DNA of 64,000 bases, from positions 186,001-250,000 of the forward strand of contig NZ_JACXYX010000006.1 of NCBI RefSeq assembly GCF_014779655.1, given 5' to 3'. The position numbers were made by a program, and so were the translations under genes. This document shows, piece by piece, positions 26,248-35,500 of the stretch; position 1 is the first letter of the stretch, and each line of letters begins with the position of its first letter. Under the pieces are notes generated by a model. That model saw only the letters and a program-made list of their open reading frames with translations, was not told the DNA's origin and did not search any database. The DNA comes from Nocardioides ganghwensis (GTDB lineage Bacteria; Actinomycetota; Actinomycetes; Propionibacteriales; Nocardioidaceae).

Positions 26248-28229
26248 GCACTGCAGTGGACCCGGCGTACGTCACCGCGAAGCCGGTCAACCCGGCCGGC
26301 CTGCCCACGGCGTACGAGCACGGCGGGCGCCTCACGCCCGAGGGCTCGAGCGTCGACCCGATCCTCGTCGAGATCGTCCAGGGCACCCTGGCCAGCGTCG
26401 AGATGGAGGTGGAGACCGCCATCGGCCGTACGAGCCGCTCGCCGATGATCCGCGACGCCCACGACTTCCGCGCCGGCATCCACGACCGCCAGCTGCGCAA
26501 GCTCACCGGCCGCTCCTACAGCGCGCTCGTGCACCCGATCGTGCGCGACTTCCCGCTGGAGGAGATGCGCGAGGGAGACGTCTTCTTCCACAACGACGTC
26601 TACGAGTCCGAGGGCGGCATCGGCCACCTGCCCGACCTGTGCGTCACCGTGCCGGTCTTCCACGAGGGCGAGGTCGTGGCGTTCGTGCAGGCCTTCGGCC
26701 ACCACGACGACATCGGCGGCGCGTGCCCCGGCTCGATGCCCAGCGGTGCGACCAGCGTCTACGAGGAGGGCCTCGCGGTCCCGCCGATCAAGCTGTGGGA
26801 CGCGGGCGTGCCCAACAAGGCGGCGCTGCGGATCATGACCCGCAACTCGCGGATGCCCGACAGCCTCGCCGCCGACCTCGACGCCGAGTGCTCGGCCTGC
26901 CTGATGGGCGCGCGCCGGCTCAGCGAGCTGTTCGAGCGCTACGGCCGCGAGGCGATCGAGACGTCGTTCGACGCGATCCTCGACGCGACGACCGAGACCT
27001 ACCGCCGCGAGATCCTGTCCAAGATCCCCGACGGCACCTACGTCTGGGAGGACTACGCCGAGCACGACGGCGTCGACGAGCCGCAGCTGCACACCCAGCG
27101 GATCACCCTCACCAAGGTCAGCGACGCGCCCGCCGATCCGGAGAACGGCCGGCCCGCCGGGCCGCGGCTGATCATCGACTTCACCGGCACCAGCGCGCAG
27201 GCGAAGGGACCGATCAACCACTGCGGCGACTACGTCGGCGGCAACTTCCTCAAGAAGTGGCTCGCGCCGATCCTGCGCAACCTCGCCGACACCCCGGAGC
27301 GGATGGCCGAGCTCGACGTCAACGAGGGCATCGTGCCGCTGATCGAGATGCGGTTCCCCGAGAAGGGCACGCTGCTCACCCCGATCCACCCCGGGCCGAC
27401 CAACGCCCGCACGTTCGTCATCCTGCGGCTGCTCGGCGTGCTCGCCGGCGTCGTGGCCAAGGCCGTCGACGGCAAGATGCCGGCCGACCAGGAGACCATC
27501 CGCTACACGGGCGTCTACGGCAAGGACCTCGAGGGCAACGACTACCTCATGCGCGAGGTGCTCGGCGGCGGCTCGGGCGGTCGCTACTACGCGGACGGCG
27601 AGGACACCATCCACGTGGTGCCCGACTCCCGCAACCTGCCGACCGAGTTCACCGAGTCGCGCTTCCCGTTCATCGTCGAGCGCCTCGGCCTGGCGGTGGA
27701 CTCCGGCGGCGCGGGGCAGTTCCGCGGCGGCCTGGGCTACGAGAAGCAGATCCGGATGCTCAAGGACGCCCACTTCATGTCCATCGCCGACCGCTCGATC
27801 CTGGCCTGCTGGGGCGTACGCGGTGGCAAGGCGGGTGCCCCCTTCCAGGTCGTCATCGACCCGGGCGGCCCCGACGAGCGCGAGGTCGACGCCCTCGCCG
27901 ACGCCGAGGTGATCCGGGCCGGCCAGGTCGTGCGCATCCGTACGACGGGTGGCGGCGGCTGGGGTGACCCGCTGGCCCGCGACCCCGAGCTCGTCGTGCG
28001 CGACGTCGTCTGGGGCAAGGTCTCGGCCGAGGCCGCGCTCCGCGACTACGGCGTGGTGCTGACCGGGTCGCGTGACGGCGGCGACCTCGGCTTCGACGCC
28101 GCGGCCACCGAGTCGGAGCGCGCGGGGCGGGCGGCGTGGAGCCGCGAGGACGACGCGTTCTTCGACCGCGGCCCCGGCTACGCAGCCCTCGCCGACGGTG
28201 CCGCGTTCGCCGAGGTGGACCGGATCTGA
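26244..28229 (+). CDS. hyuB: Hydantoinase B/oxoprolinase family protein (HyuB-like)
   Basis: A 661-residue HyuB subunit. Conserved features are DPILVEIVQGTLASV near the N-terminus, FFHNDVYESEGGIGHLPD with the metal-associated His/Asp residues, DFTGTSAQAKGPINH and SGGAGQFRGGLG. It pairs with HyuA in ATP-driven hydrolysis of cyclic amides. ATG 26244 lies inside the hyuA stop. The length is slightly above the usual 550-600 because of a C-terminal extension after about residue 590. Confidence 0.9.
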   Translation: MSTAVDPAYVTAKPVNPAGLPTAYEHGGRLTPEGSSVDPILVEIVQGTLASVEMEVETAIGRTSRSPMIRDAHDFRAGIHDRQLRKLTGRSYSALVHPIVRDFPLEEMREGDVFFHNDVYESEGGIGHLPDLCVTVPVFHEGEVVAFVQAFGHHDDIGGACPGSMPSGATSVYEEGLAVPPIKLWDAGVPNKAALRIMTRNSRMPDSLAADLDAECSACLMGARRLSELFERYGREAIETSFDAILDATTETYRREILSKIPDGTYVWEDYAEHDGVDEPQLHTQRITLTKVSDAPADPENGRPAGPRLIIDFTGTSAQAKGPINHCGDYVGGNFLKKWLAPILRNLADTPERMAELDVNEGIVPLIEMRFPEKGTLLTPIHPGPTNARTFVILRLLGVLAGVVAKAVDGKMPADQETIRYTGVYGKDLEGNDYLMREVLGGGSGGRYYADGEDTIHVVPDSRNLPTEFTESRFPFIVERLGLAVDSGGAGQFRGGLGYEKQIRMLKDAHFMSIADRSILACWGVRGGKAGAPFQVVIDPGGPDEREVDALADAEVIRAGQVVRIRTTGGGGWGDPLARDPELVVRDVVWGKVSAEAALRDYGVVLTGSRDGGDLGFDAAATESERAGRAAWSREDDAFFDRGPGYAALADGAAFAEVDRI

Positions 28230-28240
28230 GCCCCATATCG

Positions 28241-28915
28241 GTGCGGCGCGTCGCAGTCCTCGGCGGTCACGGCAAGACCGGCCGCGCGGTCTACGGCGCC
28301 CTCGCCGACCGGGGCGTCGACGCCCGGCCGATCGGGCGGACCGACTGGCCGGACCTCGCCGGGGCCGTGGCCGGCTGCGACGCGGCGTACGTCATCGCGC
28401 CCAACCTGCACCCCGACGAGCCGGCGTACGTCGCCTCCACGCTGGCGGCGCTCGCCGCCGCCGGCGTCGGGCGCGTGGTCTACCACTCGGTCGCCTCGCC
28501 CTACGCGCCCGCCATGCCGCACCACGTCGGCAAGGCCGTCAGCGAGGACCTGGTCCGCCGCAGCGGCCTGGCGTGGACGATCCTCCAGCCCGGCGCGTAC
28601 CTCCAGAACCTCGACCTCACCGGTCCGCCCGACCTGCCCTACTCGCCCGACGCGCGCTTCGGCTTCCTCGACCTCGCCGACCTCGGCCGGGCCGCCGCGG
28701 TCGTGCTGACCGAGGACGGGCACGAGGGAGCGACGTACGAGCTCGCCACCCGCGTCGCGACGGTGCGTGAGCTGGCCGACGAGGCGGGTGTGCCGGTGCG
28801 GCGGGTGCCGGACCCGGGGACGCATGCCTGGCTGTCTGCGATGTTCGCCTACTACGACGACCACGGGCTGCCGGTGGGCACGCGGGTGCTCGACGCGCTG
28901 CTGGGGCGGGGCTGA
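28241..28915 (+). CDS. NmrA-like NAD(P)-binding protein
   Basis: A 224-residue Rossmann-fold protein beginning RRVAVLGGHGKTG, an NmrA/atypical SDR dinucleotide loop, followed by VYHSVASPYAPAMPHH and a GLAWTILQPGAYLQN segment typical of NmrA-like proteins. The start is probably GTG 28241, 11 bp after the hyuB stop, so it may be the last gene of the hyuAB transcript. NmrA-like proteins act as redox sensors or oxidoreductases. No specific substrate can be given. Confidence 0.8.
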   Translation: MRRVAVLGGHGKTGRAVYGALADRGVDARPIGRTDWPDLAGAVAGCDAAYVIAPNLHPDEPAYVASTLAALAAAGVGRVVYHSVASPYAPAMPHHVGKAVSEDLVRRSGLAWTILQPGAYLQNLDLTGPPDLPYSPDARFGFLDLADLGRAAAVVLTEDGHEGATYELATRVATVRELADEAGVPVRRVPDPGTHAWLSAMFAYYDDHGLPVGTRVLDALLGRG

Positions 28916-28926
28916 GCCCCTCGGCT

Positions 28927-28974
28927 GCAACCACCGGCTACCCGGTGATTGCCTGGGTTGCCGGCCGTTGCAAC
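28927..28974 (+). promoter_or_regulatory. Possible switching leader structure before the secreted nuclease gene
   Basis: GCAACC at 28927-28932 can pair with GGTTGC at 28956-28961, enclosing an ACCGG/CCGGT hairpin. The GTTGC part of the same segment (28957-28961) can instead pair with GCAAC at 28970-28974. The two helices exclude each other. I cannot match this to a known riboswitch class, and the pairing could be chance in GC-rich DNA. Confidence 0.25.
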
Positions 28975-29096
28975 GGGGTGGAACCCGAAGGAAAGGACTG
29001 GAACCTCCCGGTGCGTCGTCGCACCGACGGGTCGCCGCGACAGTAGGAAGTGCGCAGACGCAGGCATCGGGCCTGCCTCACGCAGGAGACCCCCCC

Positions 29097-29789
29097 ATGT
29101 CTCGTTCTCGGATGCACCCCACCTCGCCCACCCTCACCCGGCGGTGGTCAACCGCCCTGCTCGCCACGATCGTCGGCACACTCGTGCTGCTCGTCCCGGC
29201 ACCCGCACAGGCGGCGACCTTCAGCGGCACGCTCGCCCAGGCGGTCGCGGCCGTCCCGACCGCAGCGGAGGCCAACGCCGGCTACGACCGCACCCTCTTC
29301 CGCCACTGGGTCGACGCCAACGGCGACTGCCAGAACGCGCGCGCCGAGGTCCTGATCAGCGAGGCGGAGTCCGACACCCCGATCACCTACACGACCTCGG
29401 GCAAGTGCACGGTGTCGACCGGCCGGTGGTTCTCCTACTACGACCGCGTGTCGTGGACCCTGGCGTCCGACGTCGACATCGACCACATGGTCCCGCTCGC
29501 CGAGGCCTGGGGCTCCGGCGCGAGCGGCTGGACCGCCGCCCGGCGCGAGGCGTACGCCAACGACCTGGGGGACTACCGCACCCTCGTCGGCGTCACCGAC
29601 AACGTCAACCAGTCCAAGAGCGACCAGGACCCGGCCACGTGGCTGCCGACCTACGACAAGTGCCGCTACGTCGCGGAGTGGGTCGCGGTGAAGATCCGCT
29701 GGGGCCTCTCGGCCGACTCGGCGGAGAAGAGCGTGCTCAACAGCTACGCGTCGAGCTGCTCGACGACCGTCACGGTCACCACCGCGTAG
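29097..29789 (+). CDS. Secreted HNH-family (DUF1524-type) nuclease
   Basis: A 230-residue exported protein. The signal peptide covers about residues 1-39 (LLATIVGTLVLLVPAPAQA). The mature part carries DVDIDHMVPLAEAWGSGASG with the metal-binding Asp-His pair and a downstream NQSKSDQDPATWLP motif, characteristic of DUF1524/HNH extracellular nucleases. It likely degrades external DNA or RNA for nutrients. ATG 29097 is preferred because AGGAG lies 8 bp upstream. Confidence 0.85.
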   Translation: MSRSRMHPTSPTLTRRWSTALLATIVGTLVLLVPAPAQAATFSGTLAQAVAAVPTAAEANAGYDRTLFRHWVDANGDCQNARAEVLISEAESDTPITYTTSGKCTVSTGRWFSYYDRVSWTLASDVDIDHMVPLAEAWGSGASGWTAARREAYANDLGDYRTLVGVTDNVNQSKSDQDPATWLPTYDKCRYVAEWVAVKIRWGLSADSAEKSVLNSYASSCSTTVTVTTA

Positions 29790-29814
29790 ACCTCCGCACG
29801 TGCGGCGGCTGCGC

Positions 29815-30321
29815 CTACGGCCCGGCCAGCCCCGCCCGTACGGCCCGTCGCTCGATCTCGTCGACGACCTCACCGAGCGGGCGGGTCGCGTCGATCGGCG
29901 TGCCCGCCGGTACGTCCTCCCCGGTGCGGTGCACGCGGAGCACCAGCTCGCGCTCGTCCGGGCGCGCGCCCCACTCGTCGGCCGGCCGGTGGTCGAGGCG
30001 GTCCAGCAGGGTCTGGCGGTCCACGTCGAGCACGAACACCTCGTCGAAGAGGTCCACGAACCGGGGATGGTTCCGGGACCCGCCGCAGAAGAACGTGACG
30101 GGTGCCGACCGGTCGGCGACGAGCTCGCGGACGCGGCCGACGTCCCACACATGGTGCTCGTGCCGCACCCCGGGCAGCGGTGCGCCGGTCACCGGATCGC
30201 CCTGGTACGCCAGCTCGCGGTCCCCGTGCACGACTTGGTGTCCGCGGCGCTCGAGCTCGGTGGCCACGGAGGTCTTGCCGGTGCAGGAGACCCCCTCGAC
30301 GAGGTAGTTGCGCACGCCCAC
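29815..30321 (-). CDS. P-loop NTPase/nucleoside kinase-like protein
   Basis: A 168-residue protein with a P-loop EGVSCTGKTSVATEL at residues 9-23, a DVDR motif near 99 and helical lid regions, resembling small AAA-type kinases. Such proteins phosphorylate small metabolites or nucleosides. The substrate is not identifiable. ATG 30321; it is divergent from the carbamate kinase gene across 91 bp. Confidence 0.75.
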   Translation of the reverse strand: MGVRNYLVEGVSCTGKTSVATELERRGHQVVHGDRELAYQGDPVTGAPLPGVRHEHHVWDVGRVRELVADRSAPVTFFCGGSRNHPRFVDLFDEVFVLDVDRQTLLDRLDHRPADEWGARPDERELVLRVHRTGEDVPAGTPIDATRPLGEVVDEIERRAVRAGLAGP

Positions 30322-30360
30322 CGGGCCAGTATCAACTATTGCCAGCGATAGCCGACGTCG

Positions 30361-30406
30361 TTGGCCGAATCTGCCGTGGGGAGCGTGTGAGCGCCGACAC
30401 TAGGTT
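30361..30406 (+). promoter_or_regulatory. Carbamate kinase promoter with operator shared with hyuA
   Basis: TTGGCCG (30361-30367), AATCT (30368-30372) and GCCGTGG (30373-30379) repeat the hyuA upstream blocks, differing only by two 2-base gaps and one T/C change. GCCGTGG ends 33 bp before ATG 30413 here and 34 bp before ATG at hyuA. A -10-like TAGGTT at 30401-30406 lies 6 bp before the ATG with no Shine-Dalgarno site, again suggesting a leaderless transcript. One shared regulator is likely; PucR is the candidate. Confidence 0.5.
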
Positions 30407-30412
30407 TGCGCC

Positions 30413-31348
30413 ATGAGGGTCCTGCTCGCACTCGGCGGCAACGCCATGACGAACGCCGACGGTCGCGCGCGCCCCGAGGACCAGATCGAGGCGGCCGGCG
30501 TGGCGATGGCCGCGGTCGCGGGCCTGCTCGAGCACGACCACGACGTCGTCATCACCCACGGCAACGGTCCCCAGGTGGGCAACCTGCTCGTCAAGAACGA
30601 GCTCGCCGCAGCCGTCGTGCCCCCGGTCCCGCTCGACTGGTGCGGAGCGCAGACCCAGGCCACGCTCGGCTTCGTCCTGCTGGACGCCCTCGACCGGGAG
30701 CTGGCGTCGCGGTCGGTCGACCGGCGCTGCGCCGCCCTGGTGACCCGGACGCTCGTCGACGCCGACGACGAGGGCTTCACCACCCCCACCAAGCCGATCG
30801 GGCGCCACCTCCCCGAGGCGGAGGCCCGGGTGCTCATGGACCACGGCGAGACCTGGGAGGACCGCGGCGAGAAGGGCTGGCGCCGGGTCGTCGCGTCGCC
30901 CGAGCCCCGCGAGATCCTCGACGCCCCGGCGGTGCTCGCCCTGATCGAGGCCGGCTTCGTCGTCGTCGCCAACGGTGGCGGCGGCATCCCGCACGTACGC
31001 CGCCCCGACGGCTCCCTCGCCGGGGTGGAGGCCGTCATCGACAAGGACCTCGGCGCGGCCCTGCTCGCGCAGACCACCGAGGCCGACGTCCTGGTCATCG
31101 CCACCGACGTCCCGAACGCCGTGATCCGCTGGGGCGAGCCCGACGCCGAGCCGCTCGGCACCGTCACCGTCGACCAGCTCCGCGCGTACGCCGCCGAGGG
31201 CCACTTCGCCTCCGGCTCGATGGGCCCCAAGGTCGACGCGGTGTGCCGCTTCGTCGAGGCCACCGGCAAGCGCGGCGTCATCACCAGCCTCGACCAGATC
31301 ACCGCCGCCGTCGCCGGGGACGCGGGCACCGTCGTCGTACCCACCTGA
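30413..31348 (+). CDS. Carbamate kinase
   Basis: A 311-residue carbamate kinase. Family motifs are ALGGNAM at residues 6-12, [13 protein letters not shown] near 48-60, [11 protein letters not shown] near 184-194, [14 protein letters not shown], and [12 protein letters not shown] near the C-terminus. It converts carbamoyl phosphate plus ADP to ATP, ammonia and CO2. No arginine deiminase or ornithine carbamoyltransferase gene is nearby. It stands 22 bp upstream of a ring-opening amidohydrolase, and an FdrA-type carbamoyltransferase operon is in the same window, as with allK and allFGH in E. coli. Confidence 0.92.
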   Translation: MRVLLALGGNAMTNADGRARPEDQIEAAGVAMAAVAGLLEHDHDVVITHGNGPQVGNLLVKNELAAAVVPPVPLDWCGAQTQATLGFVLLDALDRELASRSVDRRCAALVTRTLVDADDEGFTTPTKPIGRHLPEAEARVLMDHGETWEDRGEKGWRRVVASPEPREILDAPAVLALIEAGFVVVANGGGGIPHVRRPDGSLAGVEAVIDKDLGAALLAQTTEADVLVIATDVPNAVIRWGEPDAEPLGTVTVDQLRAYAAEGHFASGSMGPKVDAVCRFVEATGKRGVITSLDQITAAVAGDAGTVVVPT

Positions 31349-31370
31349 CACCCCACCGAAAGGAACCCAG

Positions 31371-32477
31371 ATGCCCAGCGCCATTGAGGTCCGCAAGGTC
31401 CCCATCCACTCCGTGGCCGACGCCTCGGAGCTCACGAAGCTCATCGACGAGGGCGTCATCGCCGCCGACCGGGTCTTCGCGATCATCGGCAAGACCGAGG
31501 GCAACGGCGGTGTCAACGACTACACCCGCATCATCGCCGACCGCGCCTTCCGCGAGGCGCTGGTCGCCAAGGGCGCCGACCCCGAGCAGGTCAAGGGCGT
31601 GCCGATCGTCTGGTCGGGCGGCACCGACGGCGTGATCAGCCCGCACGCCACGATCTTCGCGACCACCGACGTCCCCGAGGACGACCCGTCGCGCGAGGAG
31701 ATGCGGCTCACCGCCGGCTTCGCCATGAGCGAGGCGATCCTGCCCGAGGAGATCGGCTACACCGCGATGATCGAGAAGGTCGCCGCGGGCGTCAAGGTCG
31801 CCATGGAGCGCGCCGGCATCACCGACCCCGCCGACGTGCACTACGTGCAGACCAAGACCCCGCTGCTGACCATCCACACCATCCGCGACGCCAAGTCGCG
31901 CGGCAAGAAGGTCTGGACCGAGCACACCCACGAGTCGATGGACCTCTCCAACGGCGTCACGGGCCTCGGCATCGCCGTCGCGCTCGGCGAGATCGACATG
32001 CCGACCGATGCCGACGTCATGCACAACCGCGACCTGTTCTCCTCGGTCGCCTCGTGCTCGTCCGGCGTCGAGCTCGACCAGGCCCAGATCGTCGTGGTCG
32101 GTAACGCCAAGGGCGTCGGCGGCCGCTACCGCATCGGCCACTCGGTGATGAAGGACGCCCTCGACGCCGACGGCATCTGGGAGGCCATCCGCTCCGCCGG
32201 TCTCGACCTGCCCGAGCGCCCGCGCACCAGCGACCTCGACGGCAAGCTGGTCAACGTCTTCCTCAAGTGCGAGGCCAGCCAGGACGGCATGGTCCGGGGC
32301 CGGCGCAACGCGATGCTCGACGACTCCGACGTGCACTGGCACCGCCAGATCAAGGCCTGCGTCGGCGGTGTCACCGCGGCCGTCACCGGCGACCCCGCGG
32401 TCTTCGTGTCGGTCTCCGCGGCCCACCAGGGCCCCGAGGGCGGCGGCCCGGTCGCGGCGATCGTCGACCTCGGCTGA
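31371..32477 (+). CDS. Ring-opening amidohydrolase (barbiturase/cyanuric acid amidohydrolase family)
   Basis: A 368-residue protein of the TrzD/AtzD-barbiturase family, built of three similar domains with Ser-Lys pairs. Conserved segments are [46 protein letters not shown] and [18 protein letters not shown]. Family members open barbituric acid to ureidomalonate or cyanuric acid to carboxybiuret. Sequence inspection alone does not separate the two, though the molybdenum hydroxylase and nucleobase permease nearby favour barbiturate. AAAGGA lies 8 bp before ATG 31371. It forms an operon with carbamate kinase. Confidence 0.9.
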   Translation: MPSAIEVRKVPIHSVADASELTKLIDEGVIAADRVFAIIGKTEGNGGVNDYTRIIADRAFREALVAKGADPEQVKGVPIVWSGGTDGVISPHATIFATTDVPEDDPSREEMRLTAGFAMSEAILPEEIGYTAMIEKVAAGVKVAMERAGITDPADVHYVQTKTPLLTIHTIRDAKSRGKKVWTEHTHESMDLSNGVTGLGIAVALGEIDMPTDADVMHNRDLFSSVASCSSGVELDQAQIVVVGNAKGVGGRYRIGHSVMKDALDADGIWEAIRSAGLDLPERPRTSDLDGKLVNVFLKCEASQDGMVRGRRNAMLDDSDVHWHRQIKACVGGVTAAVTGDPAVFVSVSAAHQGPEGGGPVAAIVDLG

Positions 32478-32546
32478 CGACACGCCCGTACGCTCCCGCG
32501 CGGGGCCGGCAGGCGACTGTCGGTCCCGCGTGATGGGGTTGGCCCC

Positions 32547-35500
32547 GTGAGCACGCCGACCACCCGCTACCGCCTGGTGCAGCCCGACCGAGAGGTCGTG
32601 GTGCCCGAGCTCGACGAGCACCAGCAGCGCGTCGTCGACCACGAGGGCGGGCCGCTGCTCGTGCTCGCCGGTCCCGGGACCGGCAAGACCACGACCCTCG
32701 TCGAGGCGATCGTCGACCGCATCGAGCGCCGCGGTGCCTCGCCCGACGCGGTGCTGGCGCTCACCTTCTCCCGCAAGGCCGCCGAGCAGCTGCGCGACCG
32801 GGTCACGGCCCGGGTCGCCCGCACCACGTCGGCGGCGTCGTGCTCGACCTTCCACTCCTTCGCCTACGCACTGGTGAGGAAGTACGCCCCCGCTGAGCTC
32901 TACGAGGGGGCGATCCGGCTCCTGTCGGCGCCCGAGGCCGACGTCGTCCTGCGCGAGCTGCTCCGCGACAACCCCGAGTCGGTGGTGTGGCCCGAGCAGC
33001 TGCGCCGCGCTGCCGGCACCCGCGGCTTCGTCCGCGAGGTGCAGGCCGTGCTCGCGCGGGCCCGGGAGAAGGGCCTCGACCCGGCCGGGCTGCGCGCGCT
33101 CGGCATCGAGCACGACCTGCCCGAGCTCGTCGCCGCCGGCCTCTTCCTCGAGCAGTACCTCACCGTCCTCGACAACCTCGGTGCCACCGACTACTCCGAC
33201 CTGATCCGTCGCGCCGTCATCGAGGCGGAGACCCACCGCGACGAGCTGCGGGCCCGCTGGAGCCACGTCTTCGTGGACGAGTACCAGGACACCGACCCCG
33301 GCCAGGTGGCCCTGCTCCGGGCGCTCGCGGGCGACGGGCGCAACCTGACGGTCGTGGGCGACCCCCACCAGTCGATCTACGGCTTCCGCGGTGCCGACGT
33401 GCGCGGCATCCTCGACTTCCCGGCGAGCTTCCCCACGACCGCGGGCTCGTCCGCTCCGGTGGTCGTCCTCCAGCGCACCCGTCGCTTCGGCCCGCGGATC
33501 CTGCTGGCCGCCGGCCGGGTGGCGAGCCGCCTCTCGCTCACCGGCAGCATCGCCCCCGACGCCCGTGAGGCGTTCCTCGCACCCGAGGCGGTCCCCGGCC
33601 CCCAGGGCGCGGGTCGCGTCGAGGTCGTCACCTACGACACCGAGCGCGCCGAGGCCGAGCGGCTGGCCGACCTGCTGCGCCGCGCCCACCTCGAGGACGG
33701 CATCGCCTGGGACCGGATGGCCGTCCTGGTGCGCTCCGGGCGCGCCAGCATCCCGCCGCTGCGCCGCGCGCTGGCCGCCGCGGGCGTCCCGGTCGAGGTG
33801 GCCTCGGACGACCTCCCGCTGGTCCGCGACCCCGCCGTCGTGCCGCTCCTCGACGGCCTCCGCGCGGTGGTCAACCTCGACAACGACGACCCCGACTCGC
33901 CCGACTTCCTCGACCCCGGCCGCGTCGAGTCGCTGCTGCTGTCGCCGCTCGGCGGGCTCGACGCGTCCGACCTGCGCGCCCTCGTACGCCGCCTCCGCGC
34001 GCGCGAGAAGGACGCCGCGGACGCGTCCGACCGGCGCACCTCGCGCGAGCTGCTCCGCCTCGCCGTCGTCGAGCCGGGCTTCCTCGAGGGTCTCGACGGG
34101 CCCGACGTGGAGCGCGCCGCGGCACTCGCCACCCTGCTGGGCGAGGGTGCGCGGATGCTGGCCGAGCGGGCCGGTGTCGAGGACGTGCTCTGGCACCTGT
34201 GGTCCGGCACGTCGTGGCCCCAGCGGCTGCGACGCCAGGTCGACGGCGGGGGAGCGGGCGCGCGGCGCGCCCACCGCGACCTCGACGCGATCGTCGCGCT
34301 CTTCGACCTCGCGTCGCGCGCGGTCGACCAGCGCGACCACGTCGGCGTCGCCGCCTTCTTCGCCAGCGTCGTCGCCCAGCAGCTGCCCGCCGACACCCTC
34401 GCCGAGCAGGGGGTGCGGGGCGCTGCGGTACGCCTCCTCACCGCGCACCGCTCCAAGGGGCTCGAGTGGGACCTGGTGGTCGTCGCCCACGTGCAGCAGG
34501 AGGGCTGGCCCGACCTGCGCCGCCGGACCACCCTGCTCGGCGCCGACCGCATCGGGGTGGACGCCTCCGGGCACCCCGACCTCGTCCCACCCGTGACCAC
34601 CCGGGCGCTGCTGATGGAGGAGCGTCGGCTCTTCTACGTCGCCTGCACCCGCGCCCGACGGCGCCTGGTCGTGAGCGCGGTCCGCTCGCCCGACGACGAC
34701 GGCGAGCAGCCCTCACGCTTCCTCGAGGAACTCGGCGTGACCATCGACCACCAGGACGGCCGGCCGCCGCGGCCGTTGTCGCTGGGCGGGCTGGTCGCCG
34801 AGATGCGCCGCACGGCGGCCGACCCCGCGGTGTCGCCGGCCATGCGCGAGGCGGCGGCCCGTCGGCTCGCGGCCCTCGCTGCCGAGGAGGTCGACGGCCG
34901 TCCGCTGGTCCCGGCGGCCGACCCCTCCAGCTGGTGGGGCACCCGCAGCACCACCCGGTCCGTGCAGCCGATCCGCGATCCCGACCGCCCCGTGCCGATC
35001 TCGGCCAGCATGCTCGAGTCGATCCTCGTGTGCCCCGCCCAGTGGTTCTTCGAGCGCGAGGCAGGCGGGGTCTCTGCGGTCCACCAGTCGGCCAACCTCG
35101 GCCAGGTCCTCCACGCCCTCGCCGAGCGGGTCGCGCTCGGCGAGCTGCCCGCCGAGGTCGAGCCCCTCATGGGCGAGGTCGAGGCCGTGTGGGACCGGCT
35201 CGCCTTCCGTACGCCGTGGTCGCGGCACCGTGAGCTCGCCCGGATCCGCAAGGCCGTGGCCCGCTTCGTGCGATGGCACCTCGACAACCCGCGGGAGTTC
35301 CTCGGCGCCGAGCAGCGCTTCCAGAGCGTCGTCGACGTCGACGGGCGACCGGTCCGGCTCACCGGGTTCGCCGACCGCCTCGAGATCGACGACGCCGGCC
35401 GCGTGGTCGTCGTCGACTTCAAGAGCGCCCGCACCGCTCCCACCGGACCGGCGGTCGCCGGCAACCTCCAGCTCGCCCTCTACCAGTACGCCGTCGACTC

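Noticed and set aside
31299-34574. 1091-residue open frame on the minus strand across the amidohydrolase and adnA genes
   Set aside because: It is antisense to well-supported genes, has composition typical of shadow frames in GC-rich DNA and shows no family motif.
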